A stretch of 64,000 bases of DNA from Casuarina equisetifolia (Eukaryota; Streptophyta; Magnoliopsida; Fagales; Casuarinaceae): NCBI GenBank assembly GCA_028551475.1, contig CM052356.1:8769884-8833883 (forward strand), read 5' to 3'. Positions 11,105-23,519 of this stretch are shown here, piece by piece. The translations under genes and the position numbers were made by a program. How positions within the stretch are numbered: position 1 is the first letter of the stretch; each line of letters begins with the position of its first letter. Below the pieces are notes generated by a model. It was given only the letters and a program-made list of their open reading frames with translations, had not been told where the DNA came from and searched no databases.

Positions 11105-13881
11105 TCTTCCTTTACTTTATCTTTTGTTATGTTTTAATGTGAATAAATGTTAATAGAAGAATGCTATATATAAAGATTACTAGCTAAAGATAGATTTCTT
11201 TAGTGTCAAACTATGACATGTTTGCTTTCTTTACTTTTCAAGAAACATAACACTTCTTTGACATACATTCATAGGAAGGTGTAACTTAGGAAAACCATAA
11301 AAAAGAAACAAAAAAGGCATGTAAACTACCACACCTTATGTTGATAAAATGATGGAGAATTTTGTTGTTCATGACTCCATTTAATGGGTTGACCATAACT
11401 ATGGAGTTTAGAAAATTGCTTTTATTTCACCTCTAAATGTTTTTATGGATCTTTGACTAGCTTTCCTATATAGATAGGTTTTTTTATTTCTTTCATTTTA
11501 TCCATGTAAGCATTTTATCACATAACAATAAGATGTGTTTAAGATTTTTTATTAATCCTTTGGTTTTTGGCACCTCGAAATAATAGCTTTTGATTTGTCT
11601 CTTGTCATCATGTCTTATTTAATAGGACAACTACTATTAGTTGAGAATCTTATGGTAGCCAATGAGCTTTTGATTTTATTTTATCTATAATAAAGCTTAA
11701 CCATAACATTGTCAAGTTTTCATATGTCATTTTAGTGGTTAACATAAACAAGTTAGATTTCAAAAACTAATTATGCTTTTTGGATGTTAGGGTTTAGATT
11801 AGATGAACATGGCTTCATATCATGATTGATACATTGACATTGGATTTGTTAAGAATTTAACCCCTATAACAAATTCATACAACAACTAACAGATAACATA
11901 TCCTACTTTATTTTGTAATCTATAATGAAATGGGTATTTTAATCAAGTAATTTCTACATACTCAAAATTGTATGCAACAAGCACTTAACACAAGAACATT
12001 TTTTCCAAGAGAAAAAGAGAGAAACGAGTGGGCTTTAAGGATTGGGAGTATGAGGATTTGTTCTCAGAAGCATCTTTTCTCAAACTTCTCATTCTCCTAT
12101 TCAAAAGTTATCTAGATACAAAGCTCATGAATATTATCCAAGTAATTTCTACATACGTAAAATTCTATGCAACAAGCATTTAACACAAGAACATTTTTTC
12201 CAAGAGAAAAAGAGAGAAGTGAATAGGCTTTAAGGATTGAGAGTATGAAGATTTTTCCTTAGAAGCATCTTTTCTCATACTTCTCATTCTCCTATTCAAA
12301 AGGTATCTAGATACTAAACTCATGAATATTATCCAAAAGGCATGGTGTTGTCTCATATTACATTGTTGGAAATATAATATAATGTTAAAACAACATTGCT
12401 TCTTATTACCTATTTTTATCTATGCAAACTTCTATGTAACAAGCACTTAACATAAGAATATATTTGGAGAAAGGGAAAGAGAGAGATGAAAAAAAGGTTC
12501 ATAGAATGAAAAATGAAGTGTCTTTTCTCCTACTTATTCATCTCTTTTTCAAAAGTTGTCTAGATATTGAAGCCATACATACGTTTCAATCAGTTGAATT
12601 TGTTAAAAGAAGCCTCATTCAAGCCAATGCAACCACACGAATGATTCTATCTTATTAAATTAATGTGGAGCATTTGATATATGCCAATGGTTTATTTATG
12701 GTGGAAAAGGATATGATTATGCATAAATGCAACTTACTTTTTTTTGGTTCAACTCATTAAAATTTCTTTCAATAGTTCTCATAGCTTATGGGAAGACCAC
12801 AAGACTATAATCTAGAGCTAAATCATCTCGCAATTGAAGTAAGTTAAGAACTTCATCTTTGATATCTTATCAGTATTACAGAGTGTTTCACGTATCAATA
12901 TTGGATAAATTTTTTTATTTCTTTCCATTGTAAAAACCAAATATCTAGCACCTTCATATGGTTTTCACACAAAAAAAATTAAATAAATAAAGCAATCAAA
13001 TAATAAACTTAAACCTTTTGAAAAGGCATATGATAGACTTGGTTTTTTACTATGCTTCAACATGCTATATATGATTAATTAATTCTTAGCTTTGTTGTTT
13101 ACTTTAAATGCCCATTCTTAAAGCTACTTGTCCTCTTTTCCTATCTCCTATAGATTTTGATGGAAAAACAAATACTTGTAAACTACTTGCACTTCTAGGC
13201 TTTGAAATTCATCAAACCTTGCTTTTATGCTTGAATGCCTAGAAATATACACAAGGATGCTTTTAGGTATATTAGGTCCTACAAGCATAAGGGGTTACCT
13301 TACCATTATAATACTACTAGTAGAATTAATCCCATATTTAAAACTAGTTTCTAATGCAAAAAAGGGCAAGATTCATGATCTTGATCAAATGATTAAATAA
13401 GCATTGGTTGAGGTCCAAGTACAAAAAAAAAAAAAAAAAGTCTTAGAAACAAGCTAGTTAAGCAACACTTTAAAGACCTTAAATTTCTTTTGGATTAAAA
13501 CTACTCATTTTTTTTCAACTGTAAACATATTAAGAACTTTCATTAAGATAAATGAATATGCATCATAGTATTCGAATATGTAGGCATTCATGAATGTCAT
13601 CTTTGGATCACATGACTAGCTAGTTTAATTTGGTAATAAATGCCCAAATATTAATAAATGATAAAGATTAAAACTTCTATATTTTTTAAAAGACAAACTA
13701 CAATATAAATGTTGTATAAGATATACAAAAGTTATGGCTAATTTTAGTCCATAATATACTTTAACAAAAAGCAAAAAGAGAAAAGAAAACATCAACATAA
13801 ACACATTGGTATGTACAATAGTATCATTCACAAACATAACAATCACAACATACCATGCTATTATTCTAACTTTGGTGGGAA
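11105..13881. repeat. Kiwellin-array spacer A (duplicated flanking DNA)
   Basis: Intergenic part of the first duplicated unit. About 11120-11310 matches the promoter region upstream of kiwellin pseudogene 3 (16550-16710). About 12560-13880 matches 14770-15960 and 16860-18070. No intact gene is present. Short open frames in it, for example 12464-12658 and 13625-13846, recur only as decayed copies and show no domain. Confidence 0.75.
11945..12334 (+). repeat. 195-bp tandem duplication
   Basis: Two adjacent copies, 11945-12139 and 12140-12334, both begin AAGTAATTTCTACATAC and share the segment around AACATTTTTTCCAAGAGAAA. A third, more diverged relative lies at about 12420-12570 and a fourth at about 14620-14790. 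Confidence 0.85.
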
Positions 13882-14347
13882 TTATACATTAAACCACTAA
13901 ATATCTAGCTCTCCCAAGTCACTTTTTGGCACTTTTTAGGCCTTCCAAACAACTTTTGAAGCATTAATGATGTTATTAGGACATGGAGGTTGGTAAGCAT
14001 GATCCAAATAGCACCCCATTGTGGAGTTGCATTCATCAACCACATTGACCTTAATGCTTTTTCCATTACCATAGATGGTAATTTACTTTAAACATCTTTC
14101 TTTGTTATGAAACCATCCTATTGAGAGCACCATCACAAGGGTGTCATTGGAGTGGTATTGATTGTCACATTTCGATGGTGCACCTCTATCCCCACCTTTC
14201 TTAAAGCTATTAAGGGTTAACTTGGCCTTTGTGAGGCTCGAAACAAGTGGAGAACACTTGTAGGTGGTGTAAAGCTTGCCTTCAACATAGCAATTGTAAG
14301 TTGTTTTCATGGTTACATTCTCTATTAAGAGCCATTTTACCCCTTAT
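13882..14347 (-). pseudogene. Kiwellin pseudogene 2, 5'-deleted
   Basis: The open frame at 14083-14310 covers E-G-K-L-Y-T-T-Y-K-C-S-P, T-K-A-K-L-T-L-N-S-F and C-D-N-Q-Y-H-S and ends in E-R-C-L-K followed by a stop. In the same frame after the stop the protein continues I-T-I-Y-G-N-G-K-S, V-V-D-E-C-N-S-T-M-G-C, A-Y-Q-P-P-C-P-N-N-I and S-K-V-V-W-K-A. Further stops follow, to the family end at 13882. So the stop at 14080-14082 is a nonsense change at a position where Tyr or His is expected. The signal peptide and promoter are gone: at 14347 the homology jumps directly to sequence that lies several hundred bases further upstream in pseudogene 3, meaning a deletion of roughly 0.45 kb. Confidence 0.9.
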
Positions 14348-15962
14348 CAATAACAACAACTATTTGTCAAGAATCTTATGCATCCAATGCGCTTTTAGTT
14401 CCATCTTAACTACAAGAAAGCTTAACAACAAAACTTTTAGGTTTTCAAATAGAACTTTTGGTGGTCAATACAAACAACTTAGATTTCAAAAACCAAAAAT
14501 TTCTTTCTAGAGATTAGGATTTAGATTAAATGAACATAAGTTCACAACATAACTAATACATTGATGTTAGAGGCTATTAAGCATTTACCCTCTACAATAC
14601 ATTCAGTTTTCAAATAAAATATCCATCAACAAGCATTCAATACAAGAATATACTTTTTTTTTCTTTTGGAAGGGGGAAAGAAAGAAAGAGATTTGTGGAG
14701 TGAAAAGTAAAGAGTTTTGCCCTTATAAGTGTCTTTTCTCCTATTTCTCATTCCTTTATTCACAAAGTTGTCTGGATATTAAAGCCATCCAAGTAGTAAA
14801 ATTTATTGAAAGAATGCTCCTTAACTCAATGGAACCAAGTAGTGTGGAGTATCTTATACATGCTGACGGTTATTTAGGGTGGAAAAGGAAATTATTATAG
14901 GCAAATGCAACTTATTTTTTCAATTAAGTCATTGAACCTTCTTTCAATAGCTTTTACAGAAAAGAAGAAGACCAAAGAATTTTAATCCTGAGCTAAATCA
15001 TGTGAAGGTTGAGGCAAGTCAAGAACTTCATCTTTGATATCTTAACAATATTACAAAGAGCTTCATACATCAAAATTGGATAAAGTTATCATTTTTTTCC
15101 ATTGTGAACACCAAATATCTAGCAGCTTGATATTGCTTTCATTGAGAAACCTAGAGCAATGAAATAATAAACTTAATCTTTGAATGGCTTCAACAAGTAA
15201 TATATGATTAATTTTCTGCTCTATAGCTTGCTTTACACACTCATTCCTAAAGCTACTTTCCTTTTTTTTTCCCATCTCCGACTCATTTTTATGGCAAACA
15301 AAATACTTGTAAACTACTTGCACTTCTCTAAGCCTTGAAATTCATTAAACCTTGCTTTTATAATTGGATGCCTAGAAATGTACACAAATGATCTCATTTA
15401 TATTAGGATGGACAACCATAAAGGGTTACTATCCCACATTTAAAATTAGCTTCTAGTACAAAAATGACAACATCTATGATATTAATCAAATGAATGAATA
15501 AACATTGGTTAAGGTCTAAGTACTAAAAAGACGTCTTGGAAATGAACTTGTTAACAAAACTTTAAGGTTCCCATATGTCTTTTTGGATGAAATCAACCAC
15601 CTCCTTTCTACTTTAACTTTTAAACATGTTAAGAAGTTTCATTAAGATAAATAAACATGCATGCTTTCATGAATGTCATCTTTAGATCACATGACTAGCT
15701 AGTTGAATTTGTTGACAAATCCATAAATATTGTTAAATGATTAAGGTTAAAACCTTTATATTTTTTAGGAGACAAACTACAATACAAATGTTGTATAAGA
15801 TATACAACAGATGTGGGAGACTCAATTCCCTAATACATCACATACTTAAGCATAAATAAAAATGAAAAGAACATTAATATATACACATTGGTATGCATAG
15901 TAGTTTCATTCATAAAACATATCAATCATAAGAGGTCATGCTATTATTGACTTTGGTGGGAA
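14348..15962. repeat. Kiwellin-array spacer B (duplicated flanking DNA)
   Basis: Collinear with 16808-18070 and, more weakly, with 11620-13880. It shares blocks such as GACCAAAGAATT and CTAAATCATGTGAA with spacer C. It contains no recognisable gene. Confidence 0.75.
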
Positions 15963-16503
15963 TTAGGCATCAGACCATTGAATATCTAGCTCTCCCTAAT
16001 CACTTTTTGACACTCCCAAGGCTTTCCAAATAGCTTTGGAAGCATCAATGATGTTATTAGGACATGGAGGTTGGTAGGCATGATTTGAATCGCACCTCAT
16101 TATAGAGTCACCCTTCCATTCCCATAGATGGTAATATGCTTTAAACATCTCTCTCTATCGTGAAACCATCCTATTGAGAGTGCCACCACAGAGGTGTCAT
16201 CGCAATGGTACTGATTGTCACATTCCAATGGTGTGCCTCCATCCCCATCTTTCTCAAAGCTATTGAGGGTTAACTTGGCCTCTGTGAGACTTAAAACAGT
16301 TGAAGAACACTTATAGGTGGTGTAAAGCTTGCCTTTAACACAACAATTGAAGTCATTTTCATGGTTGCATTTTCCATTAGGAACCTTTTTACCCTTATAT
16401 AACCACTAGGCTTGCATGTTTGAGCTTCAACACTTGACCACTTCGATAAAAGAAGAATAAAAAAGAAAAGAACAAAGAAAGTGAAAGAAATTTGGTTCTT
16501 CAT
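15963..16503 (-). pseudogene. Kiwellin pseudogene 3, most complete copy
   Basis: ATG at 16503 (M-K-N-Q-I-S-F) opens a good signal peptide ending V-E-A-Q, then T-C-K-P-S-G-Y-I-R. One G is missing in the AGGGTAAAAAGG stretch just after, which shifts the frame. The correct frame resumes with V-P-N-G-K-C-N-H-E-N-D and continues through C-D-N-Q-Y-H and E-R-C-L-K-H-I-T-I-Y-G-N-G. About 30 bases covering the V-V-D-E-C region are then lost. The frame continues to Q-P-P-C-P-N-N-I and S-D, where the conserved Trp codon is TAG, and ends at 15963 after W-S-D-A. There are thus three independent lesions. The length without lesions would be about the family's usual 180-190 residues. Confidence 0.9.
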
Positions 16504-18070
16504 CTTCTTTTCACTCTTTCTCTCTCTCTTGTTGTGTATCAATATGAATAAATTTTAGTGGAAGAAACCTACATATAGAGGTTCGCAATTGAACAAAAGA
16601 TTTCTTTAGTGTCAAGCTACTACATGTTTATGTTCTTTTCTTTTCAAGAAGCATACTACTTCTTTGACATATTCATGGGTAGGAACAACTTGGGAAAACC
16701 ACAAAAAAGAAAGAGTAAGGACGTGCAAACTACACCTTGAACCAATAGCCTTTGTTTTGTCTTTTTTCATGAAGTTTTTTCTACATCTTTATCAAATTCC
16801 TAAGTTATTTCAATGAAAACTGCTATCTGTCAAGAATCTCATGCCTCCAACAAGCTTTTAGTTCCATCGTAAGTGTAAGAAAGCCTAAATAATAAAATTT
16901 GTTGAAAGAATCCTTCTCCAAGTTAATGCAACCAAGTAGTGTGGAGTATCTTATACATGCCAACAATTATTTAGGGTGGAAAAGGGCATCATTATGGGTA
17001 AGTGCAACTTACTTTTTTAGTTAAGTCATTGAACCTTTTTTTAATAGCTTTTGCAAAGCAGGGGAAGACCAAAGAATTGTAATCCTGAGCTAAATCATGT
17101 GAAAGTTGAAGGAAGTTAAGAACTTCATCTTTAATATCTTAACTACATTGTAGAGTGCTTCATACATCAAAATTGGATAAAGTTATCATTTTTCCATTGT
17201 GAACACAAAATGTTTAGTAGCTTAATATGGTTTTCACTAAGAAACCTAGAGCAATAAAATAATAAACCTAACCTTTTGAAAAGGCATAGGATAGACATGA
17301 TCTTTGAATGGCTTTAACATGCTATATAAGACTAATTTTTAACTTTGTGGCTTGCTTTATGCACTCATTCCTAAAGCTACTTGCCTTCTTTTCCCATCTC
17401 TGACTCATTTTTATGGCAAACAAAATACTTGTACACTGCTTGCACTTCTTTAAGCTCGAAATTCATCAAACCATGCTTTTATGATTGAATGCCTAGAAAT
17501 GTACGCAAAGATGATCTCATGTTTATTAGGACTTAGAACCATAAAGGGTTACTATACCATCATAATACTAGTAGTAGATTAAATCTCACATTTACAACTA
17601 GTTTCTAGTACAAAAATGACAACATCTATGATCTTAATCAAACGAATGAATAAACATTAGTTAAGATCCAAGTACTAAAAAGATGTCCTAGAAATTAGCC
17701 TATTAAACAATACTTTGAGGTTCCCATATGTTTTTTGGATGAAATCACCCATTTCCTTTCTTATTCAACTTTTAGACATGTTAATAAGTTTCATTAAGAT
17801 AAATGAATATGCATCCTAGTATTCAAATATGCAAGCATTTATGAATGTCATCTTAGGATCACATGACTAGCTAGTTGAATTTGCTGACAAATCCCTAAAT
17901 ATTGCTAAATGATTAAGGTTAAAACGTTTATATTTTTTAGGAGACATATTGCAATACAAATGTTGTATAAGATATACAAAATATGTAGGTGGCTCAATTC
18001 CCTAACACATCACATACTTAAGCATAAAAAAGAAAAGAAAAAGAAAAACATCAATATAAACACATTGGCA
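16504..18070. repeat. Kiwellin-array spacer C (duplicated flanking DNA)
   Basis: Upstream region of pseudogene 3. It includes a promoter-like stretch (16550-16710) shared with pseudogene 1, then DNA collinear with spacers A and B up to about 18070, where an LTR copy interrupts it. No gene. Confidence 0.75.
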
Positions 18071-19311
18071 TTTGTAGAGTTATTTGACCTAATTTAAGCA
18101 ATAAATATTATAATGCTTATGAGAAAATATTTGAATTTCTCTTTATTTACCTAAATTTGTCTTGTTTATGTAACATAAAGAGACATGGAGAAAAAACATG
18201 AACATAGAGAACCTTATGCTTATTGTGTGGCAAAATAGATTCGTATCAAGATCAAGAGAGTCAAGATGGGCTTAGGATTTGGATGATTGTTAAGAGATTT
18301 TTCATTGTTGTTGGATTATCTAAATAATTAGAAAACCTAATCATGTTAAAAGTTTAAAGTTTAATTAATATAGTAGTTCAAAACCCAATTATCTTGGCTA
18401 TCTAAAACCCATTTCTACTAAGATAGGAGATAGGTTTAAACCCTAAACACTATTTAAGAGAAAAAAAATAGACAAAAGGAGAAAAGGAGAAATTCAACAC
18501 AACTCAAGAGAAAGGCCAAGAATTTAAGGTTTTCTTAAAGAGAAAACAAAAAGAGTAACATGCTTTTTGTTATTTGATTCAAGATGCCTTGTTTAATTCT
18601 TATTATTATTCCTCTTTAGTATTTCATTATGTTTTAGTTTAGTTTTATTAGACCTACAATATAACCTAATTATAATGGTATGAATCTTATTATTATTATG
18701 TTTTATAAAATATTTTATTTATGTGAAGTTACATGTAACTGTGTTTAATGCTTTTAAGTGATTAATTATCACTTAAATGATCTAATTTGCATATTTAAAA
18801 CCGATAGGAGATGATATGTAGTTGTTGCTTATAATATGTAACCATAAATTAAATATGGATAAACATATACCATTTTGTTTACATGGCTTCTTGGTGTAAA
18901 CTTAGAATGTTCATAGATCTTTATCCATTTGGTTTATTTCAATTCACATATAAAGATATAGTGAATTAATGAACTAAGTAGGTTTGTCATACTTAGACAT
19001 AAAATAATAAATAAATTAGAAAGTTCTGCCATTACATGAGTATTCTCATTCTTGCAAGCATAAATAATCAAAATTCATATCTAGTAGTTATGGTAAAATC
19101 GGATGCTCTAACATATTTTTTGCATTAAATTTTCTTAAATTAGTTAGTTAATTTATCTTCTATCATTTTGATTTGTTAGATAAATTTTAAAAGTTATTCA
19201 CCATTAGTAATTAGTTAGTTTAGTAATCACTAATCTTTGTGGGATGATATTTTTCTTATTATTATATTACTTGTTCAACATGGTCACTTGCATTTAGAGT
19301 TTCACTAAACA
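18071..19311 (-). mobile_element. LTR copy c, minus orientation, inserted in spacer C
   Basis: Homologous over its length to the solo LTR at 35194-36443 (same orientation) and, in reverse complement, to 724 and 5354. It ends ...CACTAAACA at 19311. The first ~14 bases of the LTR appear lost, so the left edge is approximate. A flank of about 60 bp (ATCACATACTTAAGCATAAA...) is present on both sides, at 18009-18068 and 19312-19372. Confidence 0.8.
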
Positions 19312-19385
19312 ATCACATACTTAAGCATAAAAAATAACATAAAGTAAAACATCAATAAAAACATGTTGGTATGCATAGTAGTTTC

Positions 19386-22374
19386 TATTAGAAAAAGGTG
19401 TATTTTGTTATGACAAACTATTGGCTGTATATAATATTTGTATAAATATTCTTCATATGATTATGTGCAATATTGGACATAAAAAAAGTAAAAGGAGTGC
19501 AAATTATAATATCAATAAATGATATTATAAAGTAGTCAAGTTCTTACATTCTTTCCCAAATTAACTTCATACAATGCCTTGAGAAATATTTTGTATGAAA
19601 TAGAGTAAAAGGAATATTTGAGTATTTGAAGAAAAAAATGATATTTGGATTTATGTACCTGTAGGTACATGTGAATCAAGAATTATTCCATGAAAGCCAA
19701 AAATCAAAATCATGATACTTGATTTTAGTTAGTTGGTTCAAGCTCAAATGAGGATCATTATGTAATTGGATCAAGTCTTTAGGAAGAAGCTTGCAAGCTT
19801 AGCCCACAAGACTCAACTTGCATGTTGTCTTAATTAGAAGCTACGACGTTGTTTCACTTAAAAGCAATTCTCTTAAGCCATCATAATGAGAAGAAACCTT
19901 AACCTTAAGAAACATCGAGTTGCTATCTTGCCTTTCTCTTTCTATCACTAATTCTCCAATAGGAAGAAACCTGAAGTAATGGTGTTGTTGGAACAACTAT
20001 AAAGATAATTAATCGTTGTTTGTACTGCTATTTGATAAAGCTTCTATCAAGTCTCAATGGAAAAATTGCAACAGATATCTCAAGTTTGAACAGAAACCCT
20101 AGAAAGCTAGTTTGCTTCATATCTTCTATAACAAGATGCTCTTGATAGTTCTTAGGAGCTTTTTTATGAAATTTGGTTGAAAGATTGAGAAAATATAAAA
20201 GCTTGTGAAACATCATACAATCATGGAATTCTTCATCAATATGTAAAGGAAGTTTGAATCTTCGGTGATATTTTTACACTTTAATATTCTTATGAATATT
20301 TGTTGTTAGATTAAGTTATTTATATGCTAATTAAACTTTGATTATTATTTGTAAATAAACTCTTTTGTAAATCTGAAACCTTAATTTTATGATAATTGGG
20401 GGTTTCATGATTAGAGCTTGAATTGAGTTTGTAAATCTTCAATTAGCTCTTTAATAAGCAATACTCCTCACAAATATTACACATTTGAGAACTTGCTAAT
20501 GTACTAAGGTTGTTTCAACCTTATCATTGTAACTATGGACCATTTAACTCCTTGAGGATGAGTTGGAAAGTGTAGGAGAGAATTTCTCCTAGCTTTGAAT
20601 TTAAAAGGACTTCAACAAGAATAAAACAATTTTTTGACTTATAGTGCAGAGAGTGGGATCTCTTTAGCATCATTAACGTATGTTTCTTGTATAATGTTTG
20701 GAAAAGTATACATCTTCATGATGGCTACCATGTTGAATGAAAAACATATTATTAACTGTCATATACATCAGTTATATAATTGAACATGAACATCTCGTAT
20801 CTAGAATGCAAATCATGATTATTCAATTGATGACATGTTCTATTATGATGTGCTATTATATGCTCAAACTTTGTAAATTTTGTCATCATTAAAAAGGGGG
20901 AGATTGTTGGAAAAAGGTGTATTTTGTTATGATAAACTACTAGCTACATATAATATTTGTATAAATATTTTTCATATAATTATGTGCAATATTGAACATC
21001 AAAGAAGTAAAAGGTATGCAAATTATAATATCAATAAATGATAGTATAAAGTAGCTGGGTTCCTACATTCTTTCACAAATTAACTTTATACAATGCCTTG
21101 AAAAATATTTTTTTATAAAACAGAGCTAAAGAAATATTTGAATATTTGAAGAAAAAAAATGATAATTGGCTTTATGTATTTGTAGGTACACGTGAATCAA
21201 GAATCATACTATAAAGGCCAAAAATCAAAATCATAATACTTAATTTTAGTTAGATAGTTCAAGCTCAAACAAGGATCATTATGTATTTGGATCAAGTCCT
21301 TAGGAAGAAGCATGCAAGCTCAGCTTGTAAGCTAAGCCTATAAGACTTAGCTAGCCTACTATCTCAATTAAAAAACTATGACGTCGTTTCACTCAAGAGC
21401 AATTCTCTTAAGCCATTGCAATGAGAAGAAAGCCCTAACCCTAAGAAATAATGAGCTGCTCTCTCACCTTTCTCTCTGTGTCACCAATCTCCAATGGGAA
21501 GAAACCTAAAGTGATGGTGTTGTCAAAACAACTATAAAGATAATTAATCACCATTCGTATTGCTATTTGATGGAGCTTTTGTCAAGTCTCAACAAAAAAA
21601 TTGCAATGGACATCTTAAGTTCAAATAGAAACCTTAGAAAGATAGTTTGCTTCATATCTTCTATAAATAGATGTTCTTGATAGTTTTTGGGAGCTTTTTT
21701 ATGAAATCTGGTTGAGAGATTGAAAAAATATTAAAGCTTGTGAAACATCATACATTCATGGCATTCTTCATCAATATGTAAAGAAAGTTTGAATCTTTAA
21801 TGATATTCTTACATTTTAATATTCTTATGAATATTCATTGTTAGATTAAGTTGTTTATGTGCTAACTAACTCTAATTAGTATTTATACATAAACTCTTTT
21901 GTAAATTCGAAACCTTAACTTTGTGATAATTAGGGGTTTCATGATTAGAGCTTGAATTGAGTTTGTAAATCTTCAATTAGCTCTTTGATAAGCAACACTC
22001 CTCACAAATATTACACATTTGAGGACTTGCTAATGTACTAAGGTTGTTTCAACCTTATCATTGTAACCGTGGACCATTTAACTCCTTAAGAAGGAGTTGG
22101 AAAGTGTAAGAGAGGGTTTTCTCCTAGCTTTGAAGTAAAGTGGACTTTAATAGGTTATATTAAAGGAGAAGAGGGTGGAAGTAGGTGATAAGGGCCAAAT
22201 CACCATGTAAACTTATATGCACTTCTTTTTTTGTATATTTACTTAGTTGTTTGATTTTAATATCCTTGAATCCTTAGCCTAAGTACATGAAAAGTGATTG
22301 CAGCCACAAATAGGGAAAAGAAACTAAGATAACCAATTCAACCCCTCCTTCTTGGTTAGCCATTAAACCTTACA
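19386..22374 (+). mobile_element. Deleted LTR retrotransposon with TSD GTTTC
   Basis: The 5' LTR starts at 19386 (TATTAGAAAAAGGTG) and the 3' LTR starts at 20905 (TGTTGGAAAAAGGTG), preceded by a polypurine tract AAAAAGGGGGAGAT at 20891-20904. The 3' LTR ends ...TTAAACCTTACA at 22374. Target-site duplications GTTTC lie at 19381-19385 and 22375-22379. The 5' LTR matches the 3' LTR only to about 20600; its last ~250 bases and nearly the whole internal region are missing, leaving about 300 bp of internal 3' sequence. No protein is encoded. PPT style and LTR type suggest copia. The 5' terminal TG has become TA. Confidence 0.9.
20905..22374 (+). repeat. 3' LTR of the 19386-22374 element (~1.47 kb)
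   Basis: Complete LTR bounded by TG...CA, a PPT on its left and the GTTTC duplication on its right. It aligns to 19386-20600 with many substitutions and small indels, so the insertion is old. Confidence 0.88.
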
Positions 22375-22381
22375 GTTTCAT

Positions 22382-23345
22382 TTTCTCTTTATAATTCCTA
22401 TATCGAGGTACATAACCATGTAATTTGTAACACTTTTTTTGTTCTTGCCCATATCCCTTGCAATACTAACATTGTACGCCCATCACCTAATAGTATTTCT
22501 CCTTCTTATGGCCTTTTTCCCATAAAGGTCACATTTGTCATTTTATCCTAGCCAAAACAACTTATCATTTTACACTTCCTTGAGCATAAACAACATGTCA
22601 TTCATGGAAGCTTGGCCAACACCTAATCTCATCCTTATAGGTGAGTTTGTTGTAATAGCATTTATGTTTGCCCTCATGTTTGTTGCGTCGAAATCTCCTT
22701 TCATCATAACAAATGCATGTTCCCTAACCATCTTCCCTGACATGCTTCAGTGATACTCCATGTTGTAAACAATCAAATACACCTTTATGAGGTTCGAAAA
22801 AGGCTACCTTACAAGGATTTGCTCTTTTAACAATGAATAGTAGTCATTGAGGCCCTAAAGCAATTGGTAAAATTTCATGTCATCTTAGTGGTTCTTCCAT
22901 GGTTGAAAACTCACTATCTCTAGTGACTTAAGCTTAATCAAGGTCTTGAACTCATTCCAAAGTTGCTTTAATTGACCAAAGTAGGTGAAATTTTTCTCTC
23001 ACCCTTGGCAAATTAGGCTCAAATCATTGGTTAAGTCATAAACCTTACATAGGTTGACTTGATGATATCTAGCACAAAGCTTTCCCCACATTTTGGTAGT
23101 GCTTTGAGTGTAAATTAAGCCATCATGAAGGTGATCAAAGATTAAGTTTAGAATCCAGCCATGGCACACGGTGTTGCAACATTCCCAAAAGATTTAGGTT
23201 GATGAGTCAAGTTTGGGCTTCACATAGGATCCATTGACAAAGATGAATTTATTCTTGATTAAGAAGGCAATCATCATTGTTTCGCACCATATTGCATAAA
23301 TTAGCAAGTCTGGTGAGCTTGATCACTACTAGCATTGCCAAATTT
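22382..23345 (-). pseudogene. Ty1/copia gag relic (UBN2 gag with zinc knuckle)
   Basis: Minus-strand translation across stops gives gag features. Near 22900-23000 there is L-W-N-E-F-K-T-L, then D-D-M-K-F-Y-Q-L-L and L-N-D-Y-Y-S-L-L-K-E-Q-I-L near 22800-22890. Near the C-terminus comes a knuckle-like C-K-G-Y-G-Q-E-Q-K-K-C-Y-K-L-H-G-Y at about 22390-22450, in which the usual His is Gln. It lies immediately right of the LTR element ending at 22374 but on the opposite strand, so it belongs to another element. Confidence 0.75.
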
Positions 23346-23519
23346 ATGTCTTTGATTGGAAAATACAGTGGATCAATGTAATCTAGGGTTTATGCCTTAT
23401 TTTCATATTGAGGCCCAGTTTGGCACAATAATAATATGGCAAGAGGAGTTCACAAAGGTGTGTGACCTCTGCCACTACTTTAAAAAGGAAGCATGCATAG
23501 GGGTACATCACCAAATTGG

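Noticed and set aside
16291..16542. 83-aa open frame as an intact secreted peptide
   Set aside because: The signal peptide is real, but after T-C-K-P-S-G-Y-I-R the frame is shifted by a one-base deletion. It is the start of kiwellin pseudogene 3, and the better ATG is at 16503.
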